A DNA stretch of 20,951 nt from a bacterium HR20 (GCA_002898675.1 BEHW01000030.1:1-20951); one strand, 5' to 3'. Shown: positions 7,249 to 14,470, counted from the stretch's first letter. A program made the numbers and translations. Notes: generated by a model from the letters alone, not told the origin.

Positions 7249-7908
7249 CTAATCCAGCGCAGTACGACGCTGGCGGATGTACTCGACCACTGCTGGAAGC
7301 ATCGAAATAGCAATGATTCCAACGATGACGAGTGAAAAGTTCTCTCTGACCGCCGGCACGTTCCCGAACAGGTACCCCAACATCGAGAAACTCAGGACCC
7401 AGACCACCGCACCACTAACGTTGAATATCGCAAAGCGGCGGTAGGTCATTTCACCCAGCCCTGCAACGAACGGCGCGAAGGTGCGGACAATCGGGACAAA
7501 GCGTGCCAACACGATGGTCTTCCCTCCATGCCGCTCGTAGAATGCATGCGTTCGATCCAAGTGCTCCCGGCGAATCCATCGCTGCCATCGCGGATGGTTG
7601 ACAATCACGCTCCCGAAGCGTCGTCCGATCGCATAGTTGGCTGCATCCCCAGCAATTGCTGCAACAATGAGCAACACGATCACTACTTCCAAACTCAGCA
7701 TCCCAAGTGCACAGAGCGAGCCAACTGCAAAGAGCAGGGAGTCTCCTGGCAAAAACGGAGTCACAACAAGCCCTGTCTCCGCAAAGATCACCGCGAACAA
7801 TACCACGTATGCCCAACCACCGCTCCACGTGACAAGGTCTGAAATGTGGCGATCCAAATGCAAAAGAACATCCACCGCTGCGACAATGAATTCCATCGAA
7901 TCGTTCAT
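7249..7908 (-). CDS. DedA family membrane protein
   Basis: 219 aa integral membrane protein of the DedA/VTT superfamily, some members of which flip undecaprenyl phosphate or phospholipids. Family marks: an ETGLVVTPFLPGDSLLF segment in the N-terminal half, GDAANYAIGRRFG in the middle, and FVPIVRTFAPFVAGLGEM with the conserved arginine, followed by two hydrophobic helices and a basic C-terminus. The ATG at 7906-7908 is used; a TTG seven codons upstream and an ATG four codons downstream are alternatives, and none has a clear ribosome site. It lies 26 bp after murQ. Next to an N-acetylmuramate recycling gene, a cell-envelope role is reasonable, but the substrate is not known. Confidence 0.9.
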   Translation of the reverse strand: MNDSMEFIVAAVDVLLHLDRHISDLVTWSGGWAYVVLFAVIFAETGLVVTPFLPGDSLLFAVGSLCALGMLSLEVVIVLLIVAAIAGDAANYAIGRRFGSVIVNHPRWQRWIRREHLDRTHAFYERHGGKTIVLARFVPIVRTFAPFVAGLGEMTYRRFAIFNVSGAVVWVLSFSMLGYLFGNVPAVRENFSLVIVGIIAISMLPAVVEYIRQRRTALD

Positions 7909-7934
7909 GCAATTGAACCAAACGCGCAAGACGA

Positions 7935-8873
7935 TTAGGTCTTTGCTCCATTATGCAAGTGCACTGCCTGGCGCACACTCCCTGCAGCTTCACGCAGGAG
8001 GGTTTGGGCACGTGATGCATCGCACCCTGCAAGCAACATCACCAAAGCAGCTTTGACGTTTCCCCCAGCTTGCTGGAGCGTCGAGGCAGCAACTTCGTAG
8101 TCAACACCCGCGATACGCATCAGGATGCCACAGGCTCGCTCGCGAAGCTTTGCACTGAGCGGTTGGACGTCCACCATAATGTTGCCGTACGTCTTGCCGA
8201 TGCGAACCATTGCTGCAGTCGAGAGCATATTGAGCACCAGTTTCTGCGCAGTCCCCGATTTGAGCCGTGTCGAGCCTGCTAAGATTTCCGGTCCGACATT
8301 CGGCGCTATGATGATGTCGGCCGATGGACAGAACTGCTCCACCTGACGGCGGTCATTGGTGGTAACCAGCACAGTCACCGCACCACATACTTTGGCGTAT
8401 CCCAGCGCGCCGAGGACGAACGGCGTCCGTCCCGAAGCACTAATGCCGCAAACGACATCGCAACTGCGAACACCTTCGGCAGCCAACGCTTCTGCGCCAG
8501 CAGTAGGATCATCTTCGGCACCCTCTTGCGCTGCAAATACCGCCGGAGGGCCGCCAGCGATAATTCCACGGACCATCGTCGGTGGGACTCCAAACGTTGG
8601 GGGGCATTCAGCTGCATCCAAGATGCCGAGTCTCCCGCTGGTTCCTGCGCCAACGTAGAGCAGCCGTCCTCCGCTGGCAAATGCATGAGCAATCGCCTCG
8701 ACAGCAGCTGCAATGTGCGGGATTTCCTCACGTACTGCCAGTGCCACCTTCTGGTCTTCATCGTTCATCATGCGAAGGAAATCTTCGGTAGCCATGGCAT
8801 CCATTGCAGCTGACGCAGGGTTAGGCTGTTCAGTGCGGAGCTGGCGGATTTGCTCAAACAGCGCGCGATTCAT
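7935..8873 (-). CDS. murQ: N-acetylmuramic acid 6-phosphate etherase
   Basis: Removes the lactyl ether from MurNAc-6-phosphate to give GlcNAc-6-phosphate and D-lactate in peptidoglycan recycling, in the cytoplasm. It has 312 aa, close to the family's ~300. The N-terminal part is a SIS sugar-phosphate domain with YVGAGTSGRLGILDAAE at about 73-89 (E89 matches the catalytic Glu), then EGAEDD, GISASGRTPFVLGAL and NMLSTAAMVRIGKTYGN. The C-terminal ~55 residues form the usual UBA-like helical tail. The frame is open 110 codons further upstream inside mgtE, but the family start is the ATG at 8871-8873, which overlaps the mgtE stop as ATGA, with GGTGGAA before it. No anmK, murP or other MurNAc genes are in the window. 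Confidence 0.96.
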   Translation of the reverse strand: MNRALFEQIRQLRTEQPNPASAAMDAMATEDFLRMMNDEDQKVALAVREEIPHIAAAVEAIAHAFASGGRLLYVGAGTSGRLGILDAAECPPTFGVPPTMVRGIIAGGPPAVFAAQEGAEDDPTAGAEALAAEGVRSCDVVCGISASGRTPFVLGALGYAKVCGAVTVLVTTNDRRQVEQFCPSADIIIAPNVGPEILAGSTRLKSGTAQKLVLNMLSTAAMVRIGKTYGNIMVDVQPLSAKLRERACGILMRIAGVDYEVAASTLQQAGGNVKAALVMLLAGCDASRAQTLLREAAGSVRQAVHLHNGAKT

Positions 8874-10249
8874 AGCAACGTTCCACCAAGGATGAGCATG
8901 GCAACAGCGAAGTAGATGATAATTCCGCTGACGTCCACTAAAGTGGCGATAAATGGTGCCGAGGATGTCGCTGGATCGAATCCAAGCCGATAGAGCAGCA
9001 ACGGCAGCATCGCGCCGATTGTGGTTCCCCAGAGCACAATCCCAACAAGACCAATGCCGACAGTGAGTGCTATCAGCACGTGATGCTCGCCATAGATATG
9101 GCCGAACAGCAGTGTCCACAGCTCGATCCGAAGGAAGCCGAGCATGCCAAGGATACTTCCCAATGCAAGACCGGAGAATAGCTCGCGCCGGAGCACAAGC
9201 CACCAGTCTTGGAAGGAGATCTCTTGGAGCGCTAATGCACGCGTTATCAGCGTTGCTGCCTGCGAACCAGAGTTTCCTCCGGAGGAGATCACCAGTGGCA
9301 GGAAAAGGACAAGCACGACGGCTCGTTCAATTTGCTTCTCAAAGAACGTCAGCGCTGTCGTTGTAAGCATCTCGCTGAGCATGAGTGCGGTGAGCCACCC
9401 GGCACGTTTCCGAATGAGCACAGTGACCGGCGTCGCACGATAGCTGATATCAAGAGCCTCCATCCCTCCGAGCTTTTGGATATCCTCGGTTGCTTCCTCT
9501 TCCGCAACATCGAGGACATCATCAAATGTGACGATGCCGACAAGAATGCCGTTAGAATCAACAACGGGTAGGACTGAAAGATCGAACTTCTCCATCATGC
9601 GAACAGCGGCTTCCTGATCGTCGAATGCAGAAAGGCGTGGAGTATCTTCCATCAACTCGCCGACTGTCGCCGACGGATCGGCCAAAATGAGCGTCCGAAG
9701 CCGAACAGCACCGAGCAACCGCCCGTTCTGATCGCAGACGTAGAGCCGATTGAGTGTTTCGCTATCGTTGCCGTGTTGACGGATGTAGCTGAGTGCTTCG
9801 GAAACAGTCCATCCAGGCTGAAGGGAAAGGAAATCGGGCGTCATAAGCCGCCCGACACTTTCCTCGGGATAGCCAAGCAACCACCGCGCCTCGCGGAGAT
9901 CGTCCGGATCCAGAAGCGTTAGGAGCCGATTGGTCACATGCCCGGGAAGCTCTGAAAGCAGCGCTGTGCGGTCATCAGGAGACAGCGCCGCCAGAAGTTG
10001 CCGCGTTTCGCTATCAGTCAATTCACGGAGGAGATTGACTTGTTGATCCGGCTCGAGGTAGGCAAACACTTCGTGGGCTAAGTCTTGTGGAAGTGCTCGG
10101 TAGAGCAAGACCCGTTCTGCTTTCGGAATGCTCAGCATTAGTTCGGCGATTTCTGCTGGCGACCACGATTGAAGCACCTCCCGCAGCAGCGACCATTCGT
10201 GCTGTTCGATCAAATCGTGAATCTCTGGCAGAAGCAGTTCTTTGAGCAT
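8870..10249 (-). CDS. mgtE: Magnesium transporter MgtE
   Basis: Homodimeric Mg2+ channel of the inner membrane, 459 aa, the normal length. In order: an MgtE N superhelical domain (about 1-130), two CBS domains (about 130-255; SVGRLMTPDF, then SVLPVVDSNGILVGIVTFDDVLDV), the long plug helix, and five transmembrane segments in the C-terminal third with ISSGGNSGSQAATLITRAL and, in the last helices, SSAPFIATLVDVSG holding the conserved pore Asp. The start ATG at 10247-10249 follows the family pattern MLKELLLPEI; the frame is open 34 more codons. A -7 box lies about 25 nt upstream, leaving a leader of only some 20 nt, too short for an M-box riboswitch. First gene of a nine-gene run. Confidence 0.95.
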   Translation of the reverse strand: MLKELLLPEIHDLIEQHEWSLLREVLQSWSPAEIAELMLSIPKAERVLLYRALPQDLAHEVFAYLEPDQQVNLLRELTDSETRQLLAALSPDDRTALLSELPGHVTNRLLTLLDPDDLREARWLLGYPEESVGRLMTPDFLSLQPGWTVSEALSYIRQHGNDSETLNRLYVCDQNGRLLGAVRLRTLILADPSATVGELMEDTPRLSAFDDQEAAVRMMEKFDLSVLPVVDSNGILVGIVTFDDVLDVAEEEATEDIQKLGGMEALDISYRATPVTVLIRKRAGWLTALMLSEMLTTTALTFFEKQIERAVVLVLFLPLVISSGGNSGSQAATLITRALALQEISFQDWWLVLRRELFSGLALGSILGMLGFLRIELWTLLFGHIYGEHHVLIALTVGIGLVGIVLWGTTIGAMLPLLLYRLGFDPATSSAPFIATLVDVSGIIIYFAVAMLILGGTLL

Positions 10250-10273
10250 CACCGTCGGACGAAACTTTCGTTG

Positions 10274-10281
10274 CAAAAATA
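10274..10281 (-). promoter_or_regulatory. Predicted mgtE promoter, -7 box
   Basis: Minus strand TATTTTTG followed by C, an exact TAnnTTTG box, 24 nt before the mgtE start. I see no convincing TTG at the expected -33 distance, so only the -7 part is supported. It is the same octamer as in the rpsT promoter 44 bp away on the other strand. Confidence 0.5.
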
Positions 10282-10325
10282 GACCGACTTTGGAGTTGTG
10301 AGGCGTGAATTTCCCGTCGTTTCTG

Positions 10326-10333
10326 TATTTTTG
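10326..10333 (+). promoter_or_regulatory. Predicted rpsT promoter, -7 box
   Basis: TATTTTTG at 10326-10333, an exact TAnnTTTG box, followed by CACTC, 26 nt before the rpsT ATG. The surrounding 15 nt (TGTATTTTTGCACTC) are identical to those in the nuoF promoter. No clear -33 TTG at 19-21 nt spacing is visible; a GTTG occurs somewhat too far upstream. Confidence 0.55.
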
Positions 10334-10359
10334 CACTCCGAACGATCGCAAGCATACAT

Positions 10360-10632
10360 ATGGCGCATCACAAATCCGCGCTCAAGCGAATTCGACAATC
10401 GCGCAAGCACAATCAGTATAACCGCCAGTGGAAGTGGCTCATCAAGCGGGCAACGAAAGCAGTCCGCCGTGCTACGACGCTGGAAGAAGCTGAACGTCTC
10501 CTTCACGAAGCAGCCAAGATTATCGATCGCAGCGCTGCCCGTGGCGTCATTCACCGCAACACGGCGGCAAACCGCAAGTCAGCTCTTGCGCGATTTGTCA
10601 ACAAGCACTTCGCTGCCCCGCCAGTAGCATAA
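10360..10632 (+). CDS. rpsT: 30S ribosomal protein S20
   Basis: Binds 16S rRNA early in 30S assembly. It has 90 aa, starts MAHHKSALKRIRQS and contains NRQWKWLIKRATKAVR, then HRNTAANRKSALARFVNK at the C-terminus, all typical of S20; it is basic and entirely helical. The ATG at 10360-10362 lacks a Shine-Dalgarno. It is the only protein gene on the plus strand, divergent from mgtE and 12 bp before tRNA-Arg with no terminator between them, so the two are probably co-transcribed. Confidence 0.97.
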   Translation: MAHHKSALKRIRQSRKHNQYNRQWKWLIKRATKAVRRATTLEEAERLLHEAAKIIDRSAARGVIHRNTAANRKSALARFVNKHFAAPPVA

Positions 10633-10644
10633 AGACGGTTTTCT

Positions 10645-10718
10645 GCACCCGTAGCTCAATTGGATAGAGCATCTGACTACGGATCAGAAGGTTTGGGGTT
10701 CGAATCCCTACGGGTGCG
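10645..10718 (+). tRNA. tRNA-Arg(ACG)
   Basis: A full cloverleaf can be folded by hand: acceptor GCACCCG with CGGGTGC, D-arm GCTC/GAGC with GG in the loop, anticodon stem TCTGA/TCAGA around loop CTACGGA (anticodon ACG), a 5-nt variable loop AGGTT, and T-arm TGGGG/CCCTA around TTCGAAT. The length is 74 nt including a G discriminator. The genome does not encode the 3' CCA, so a CCA-adding enzyme is needed. A34 would be expected to become inosine through TadA and read CGU, CGC and CGA. Confidence 0.97.
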
Positions 10719-10730
10719 CAAGGAACAAGG

Positions 10731-10743
10731 GGAGCGCAGCTCC
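10731..10743 (+). other. Short stem-loop behind tRNA-Arg
   Basis: GGAGC-GCA-GCTCC, a 5-bp stem with a 3-nt loop, 12 nt after the tRNA. No T-tract follows, so it is at most a weak 3' processing or termination element. Confidence 0.35.
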
Positions 10744-10760
10744 ACCTCCTACACACACGC

Positions 10761-10801
10761 TTGTCCCTTCCGCGGCACGAACGAGCTCGGGGAAGGGACA
10801 A
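10761..10801. other. 11-bp inverted repeat between convergent genes
   Basis: TTGTCCCTTCC at 10761-10771 and GGAAGGGACAA at 10791-10801 are perfect inverted copies around a 19-nt loop that itself contains the palindrome CGAGCTCG. The right arm abuts the TAA of the lipoprotein gene. No T-tract follows on either strand. Its place between convergent units suggests a bidirectional terminator or mRNA 3' end stabiliser (inference). Confidence 0.6.
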
Positions 10802-11812
10802 TTACTTTACGGCCATCTGCTGGAGTTTGCGGCGTGCAAGAATTGCCGCGTCGCTGGAGGGAAATGACTCAATCAGGGACTGGAGGTATTGGCGTGCGCG
10901 GTCTCGCTCCCCCTGCTCTGCAGAGAGCTCCGCAAGGAGATAAAGCAAATCTGGCCGGCGGGGTGAATTGCTCGATCGAACAAGTTGCCAGGCAGCATCT
11001 GCATCTCGCTGTGCTCGATCAAGTTGCTGCATCTGGTAGTACGCAACTGCACGCCAGTAGAGGTATTCGCCTCTGCGGGGTGAGTCATGCGCAAGGAGCT
11101 TGGAGAGCTTGGCTACCGCGTCAGCATGTTGTCCAGCTCGAAGCGCAACAATCGCGCTATCGAAGAGGGGCTTTTCCTCGGCAGAAGGTACAGAAGATGT
11201 CGTGCGGCGCATTCGCTGGGCGGGCTGGGCTTCCGGTCGTGCCCTGGCAATGGTAGCGTTGGGAAGTTTCGTACCACGAGTTGCCTGCTTCTTTCGGAGT
11301 GGAGATTTTGGCGATGCTCCGCTGTTTTCCGAGGGCGTTGCAGAAGGATTATCGGGTAGAATTACACCAGCGTTCGAGCCAAGGGGAGGAAGGGGAACAG
11401 GCCGATCCTGCTTCGATGCAGGGGCGGACTCTGCGCCTGCGACGATAGTATCCTCCTTCGGGATTTCTGTGTTGGGTTGCACTGCAGCAGCATTCCGCAC
11501 CATCTGTTCAACTGAGCGGCGAAGCTGGGCAATGTCGTTCCCGATCGAATCAAGTCGCGATTCAATCGCAGCTTGACGCTGCGAAAGTTCATCCATGTAC
11601 GCCCGCAGCGGCAAAAGCCTCTGCCGTTCAGTACCAGTCGCAGAATCAGGGCTGGTCGCGGAATCGCTGACAATAGCAGTGGTAGGTGCTCTGCGTGGAG
11701 GAACCTCCGCGTGTGTATCGTGTGACGCTGGGCGAAGCGCCCGGCAGCTACTCACCAGGAGAGCAGCAGCTACTCCTGTCGTCAGTGCAACGCCTCTGGT
11801 CAGCCGCGCCAC
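10802..11812 (-). CDS. Lipoprotein with coiled coil and C-terminal TPR repeats
   Basis: 336 aa, not recognised as a named protein. A signal peptide ends in a lipobox VSS-C with Cys23. Residues 25-65 are low-complexity, followed by a coiled coil at about 65-108 (RQAAIESRLDSIGNDIAQL), a Pro/Ser/Ala/Lys-rich linker at about 110-205, and roughly three TPR-like repeats at 213-335, including LYWRAVAYYQMQQLDRAQRD and LAELSAEQGERDRARQYL. The architecture coiled coil + linker + TPR recalls CpoB/YbgF of the Tol-Pal system, but no tol or pal gene is in the window and a lipid anchor is not typical of YbgF. The GTG at 11810-11812 is chosen because GGAGAAA precedes it by 6 nt and the signal peptide begins there. 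Last gene of its run, 32 bp after the 97-aa gene. Confidence 0.8.
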   Translation of the reverse strand: MARLTRGVALTTGVAAALLVSSCRALRPASHDTHAEVPPRRAPTTAIVSDSATSPDSATGTERQRLLPLRAYMDELSQRQAAIESRLDSIGNDIAQLRRSVEQMVRNAAAVQPNTEIPKEDTIVAGAESAPASKQDRPVPLPPLGSNAGVILPDNPSATPSENSGASPKSPLRKKQATRGTKLPNATIARARPEAQPAQRMRRTTSSVPSAEEKPLFDSAIVALRAGQHADAVAKLSKLLAHDSPRRGEYLYWRAVAYYQMQQLDRAQRDADAAWQLVRSSNSPRRPDLLYLLAELSAEQGERDRARQYLQSLIESFPSSDAAILARRKLQQMAVK

Positions 11813-11844
11813 AGCGATTTCTCCACGAGCGAAGGCCGGTAGTC

Positions 11845-12138
11845 TTACAATTCGATTTCGTGTAATGTCTGGTACCGCACATCCCGTGCCATGCGGTTGA
11901 TACGTTCGATATAGTCGCTATAGTCGTTGCGTTCGAGCAAGCGATCTTCGCTGGAATCGAACTCTTCCTTTGATGGATAGATGGTTAGTTCGGTAAACTC
12001 GTGATTCTTCCCCTCGAAGACGTGGTATTCGATTCCCTCCTCGGCGTAGATGCCTTTGAGGCGACGGACGACTTCGCGATACTCATCGAGATGTTCGGGA
12101 TCAATCACGTACGTCATCGAAAAAAGAACTTTCGGCAT
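11845..12138 (-). CDS. Small acidic protein of unknown function
   Basis: 97 aa; I do not recognise the family with confidence. MPKVLFSMTYVIDPEHLDEY followed by a helix (REVVRRLKGIY) and further strands (EYHVFEGK, FTELTIYP), then a charged helical tail, suggests the ferredoxin-like fold of dimeric alpha-beta barrel proteins (Dabb/ABM-type), which include monooxygenases and heme-degrading enzymes; this is an inference from the pattern only. It is rich in Glu and Asp. It lies 46 bp after pdhB; TATTTTCG at 12170-12177 is one mismatch from a -7 box and could give it a promoter of its own. The ATG at 12136-12138 has only a weak ribosome site. Confidence 0.7.
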   Translation of the reverse strand: MPKVLFSMTYVIDPEHLDEYREVVRRLKGIYAEEGIEYHVFEGKNHEFTELTIYPSKEEFDSSEDRLLERNDYSDYIERINRMARDVRYQTLHEIEL

Positions 12139-12184
12139 AGACTTCGGATGCGGAAAAGTGTAACAGGTGCGAAAATACGCTGCA

Positions 12185-13159
12185 TCAATAGCTTAGAAGC
12201 TGCTCCACTGCAGCGAGAATTTTGGATGCATTCGGCAGAACCGCTGATTCAAGGGTCGGTGCAAGCGGTGTTGGGGAGTCGAACGCAGCAACGCGCACGA
12301 TAGGAGCATCGAGCCATTCAAAGCAATGCTGTGCGATGCGTGCAGCGATCTCTCCACCGAAGCCGCCAGTGAGCACTGCTTCGTGTGCGACAAGTACTCG
12401 GCCCGTTTTGCGAACACTGGCAAAAACGCTTTCCTCATCGAAAGGCACTAACGTTCGAATGTCAACCACCTCGACACTAATACCACGACCTGCCAATTGC
12501 TCGGCAGCTTCGAGCGCCATGTGGACAGCAGAGCCATATGCGATGATGCTTACATCACTCCCAGGACGGACGACTGCTGCCTTCCCCAGGGGAACAGTGT
12601 ACTCACCAGGCGGTACATCCTGCTTGATTTTGCGATAGAGTCCTTTGTGCTCGAAGAAAAGAACGGGGTTGTCATCGCGGATTGCCGAGAGCAGAAGCCC
12701 CTTGGCATCAGCAGGGAACGCTGGGCAAACCACTTTCAATCCTGTCGCATGCACGAACCAGTTCTCTGGATTTCGAGAGTGGAAGGGATTGGCTCCAACG
12801 CCCCCACCGCTTGGCCCACGAACGACGATTGGCACACCAATTCCCCAACGGTACACCGTCGTTCCAGCAACGTTGATGATTTGATTGAAACCGCACGTGA
12901 TGAAATCCATGAACTGCATCTCGGCAACCGGACGCATACCGTGGAGGGCCGCTCCGATTGCTGCACCGATGATTGCCGCCTCGGAAATCGGTGCGTCGAG
13001 CACGCGCTCTGGACCAAATTCTTCGATGAATCCTTTCGTGACCTTGAACGCGCCACCATAGACTCCAATGTCTTCGCCAATGAGGAAGACTCGCTCGTCG
13101 CGTTGCATTTCGTAGCGGAGCGCGTCGCTTATCGCTTCGAGGTACGTCAATACAGGCAT
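12185..13159 (-). CDS. pdhB: Pyruvate/2-oxoacid dehydrogenase E1 component, beta subunit
   Basis: Beta chain of the thiamine diphosphate-dependent E1 heterotetramer, which decarboxylates pyruvate (or a branched-chain oxoacid) and passes the acyl group to E2 lipoamide. It has 324 aa, normal. Seen: YLEAISDALRYEM at the start, LIGEDIGVYGGAFKVTKGF, ISEAAIIGAAIGAAL, MQFMDFITCGFNQIIN, VVRGPSGGG, FHSRNPENWFVH, FFEHKGLY and the transketolase C-terminal domain with VVDIRTLVPFD and TGGFGGEIAARI. The alpha subunit and E2/E3 genes are not adjacent, so they must lie elsewhere; the substrate is pyruvate by default only. It is 14 bp after the nuiA-like gene, with no clear Shine-Dalgarno. Confidence 0.93.
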   Translation of the reverse strand: MPVLTYLEAISDALRYEMQRDERVFLIGEDIGVYGGAFKVTKGFIEEFGPERVLDAPISEAAIIGAAIGAALHGMRPVAEMQFMDFITCGFNQIINVAGTTVYRWGIGVPIVVRGPSGGGVGANPFHSRNPENWFVHATGLKVVCPAFPADAKGLLLSAIRDDNPVLFFEHKGLYRKIKQDVPPGEYTVPLGKAAVVRPGSDVSIIAYGSAVHMALEAAEQLAGRGISVEVVDIRTLVPFDEESVFASVRKTGRVLVAHEAVLTGGFGGEIAARIAQHCFEWLDAPIVRVAAFDSPTPLAPTLESAVLPNASKILAAVEQLLSY

Positions 13160-13173
13160 CAGCGTGAGCAGCT

Positions 13174-13596
13174 CTAAGTTTCAACGATGCCGGTTTTCAA
13201 GATGATGTAGTTACCGTCGCTTGTTCGCCCCCAGAGAAAGACATGGACATTCCGTTCCCCGACCCAGTAGTGCTTGGGATTGGTGACATTTGCAAAGAAC
13301 AGCTCCTTCATTCTACGGAAGCGTTCCGTCATTGCACGTTCTTCCTCGTTTTGCCAATCGTAGGTATCGGTAACACCTTCGAAGAAATCCTCCGGTGGAA
13401 CATCAGAGACTGGCTGTTGTGGGGAGATCCCAAACGCATCCAAGAGCGCATCAATGGTAAGAGCACCGCGCTGGCTAACTTCCCACAGGAGCACATCCAC
13501 AGGCGCATCAGTTTCGCTCGGATAGAGCACGCCATCGGCAAGCCGATAAAGCTCATGGTAGAGCTGCTCGGCAGAAAGCATGGTAGTTGGTGGCAT
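13174..13596 (-). CDS. Nuclease A inhibitor-like protein (NuiA family)
   Basis: 140 aa, similar in length to cyanobacterial NuiA (135 aa), which blocks the non-specific sugar nuclease NucA. Family pattern seen: LADGVLYPSETDAPVDVLLW at 19-38, EDFFEGVTDTYDW at 69-81, a helix ending in RFRRMKELFFANV, WVGERNVHVFLWGRTSDGNY at 112-133, and the C-terminus KTGIVET. From memory, NuiA contacts the nuclease through Glu24, Trp76 and the last residue Thr135; Glu28, Trp81 and Thr140 occupy the corresponding places here. No nuclease gene is in the window. The start ATG at 13594-13596 has GAGAG upstream and is 10 bp after rpoD; a second ATG lies five codons later. The target is unknown. Confidence 0.82.
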   Translation of the reverse strand: MPPTTMLSAEQLYHELYRLADGVLYPSETDAPVDVLLWEVSQRGALTIDALLDAFGISPQQPVSDVPPEDFFEGVTDTYDWQNEEERAMTERFRRMKELFFANVTNPKHYWVGERNVHVFLWGRTSDGNYIILKTGIVET

Positions 13597-13606
13597 CGGT
13601 ATTCTC

Positions 13607-14470
13607 TCAGCCTAAATAGGTGCGAAGCTCTTTCGAGCGTGAGGCATGGCGCAAGCGGCGAATCGCTTTTTCTTTGATTTGCCGCACCCGCTCGCGTGTT
13701 AGTCCGAGCCGTTCACCGATTTCTTCGAGCGTAAGCTGCGGGCAACCGTCAACGCCGAAGTAGTAGCGGATGACCGCTGCTTCCCGCTCCGGCAATGCCT
13801 GGAGCGCCTGATGGATTTCGTAGCAGAGCGACTCGTGGATCAATTCTGCATCGGGCGGCGGTTGGGATTCGTTCGGGAGGATATCGAGCAAGCGGCTTTC
13901 TTCGCCATGGACAAAGGGCGCATCAATCGAAAGATGCCGCCCGGACATTCGCATCGTCTCTGCAATCTCGGTGATGCTCATCTCCAGCTCTTCGGCCATC
14001 TCAGCTGGTGTTGGCTCGCGCTCATAGCGCTGCTCGAGCTCGCTGAACTTTTTGCTGATTTTATTGAGCGCACCGACGCGATTGAGCGGGAGCCGCACTA
14101 TCCGCGACTGCTCAGCAAGTGCTTGCAGGATGCTCTGCCGAATCCACCAGACTGCGTAGGAAATGAACTTGAACCCCCGCGTTTCATCGAAACGTTTGGC
14201 GGCTTTGATAAGCCCAAGGTTCCCTTCGTTGATCAAATCGCCAAGCGACAGACCCTGGTTTTGGTATTGCTTGGCCACCGAGACGACAAAGCGAAGGTTC
14301 GCTTTTACAAGCTTTTCGAGCGCTGCTTCGCCCTCCGGACCGCCCTGCCGAATTTTACGTGCAAGCTCAATTTCCTCCTCCGGCGAGAGCAACTCAATTT
14401 TGCCAATCTCCTGGAGGTATTTGTCCAGCGATTGGCTCTCGCGATTGGTATATTGTTTCGTAATGCGCAT
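13607..14470 (-). CDS. rpoD: Primary sigma factor, short Bacteroidota-type
   Basis: 287 aa sigma-70 factor. It lacks region 1.1 and the large non-conserved insert of proteobacterial RpoD, as in Bacteroidota/Chlorobi. Region 1.2 begins SLDKYLQEIGKIELLSPEEE (residues 14-33). Region 2 contains FVVSVAKQYQNQGLSLGDLI (61-80) and GFKFISYAVWWIRQSILQAL (99-118), the promoter-melting and -10-reading part. Region 3 follows, and region 4 has LTLEEIGERLGLTRERVRQI (247-266), the helix-turn-helix for the upstream element, then KAIRRLRHASRSKELRTYLG. The near-perfect region 2 marks it as the housekeeping sigma, not an alternative one. The ATG at 14468-14470 has GGTGGTG upstream. Its expected target, TAnnTTTG boxes, occurs in this window. 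Confidence 0.96.
   Translation of the reverse strand: MRITKQYTNRESQSLDKYLQEIGKIELLSPEEEIELARKIRQGGPEGEAALEKLVKANLRFVVSVAKQYQNQGLSLGDLINEGNLGLIKAAKRFDETRGFKFISYAVWWIRQSILQALAEQSRIVRLPLNRVGALNKISKKFSELEQRYEREPTPAEMAEELEMSITEIAETMRMSGRHLSIDAPFVHGEESRLLDILPNESQPPPDAELIHESLCYEIHQALQALPEREAAVIRYYFGVDGCPQLTLEEIGERLGLTRERVRQIKEKAIRRLRHASRSKELRTYLG

Noticed and set aside
10250..10273. Magnesium riboswitch in front of mgtE
   Set aside because: The leader between the predicted start site and the ATG is only about 20 nt, far too short for an M-box or ykkC-like structure.
10744..10750. ACCTCCT, a perfect anti-Shine-Dalgarno (AGGAGGT on the minus strand)
   Set aside because: No start codon with a meaningful reading frame follows it at the right distance on the minus strand, so it is probably chance.
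10598..10801. 67-aa minus-strand open frame reading through the tRNA-Arg
   Set aside because: It contains the familiar spurious peptide produced by translating the antisense of a tRNA.
10660..11256. 198-aa plus-strand open frame starting in the tRNA
   Set aside because: It begins inside the tRNA and continues opposite the lipoprotein gene; no family resemblance.
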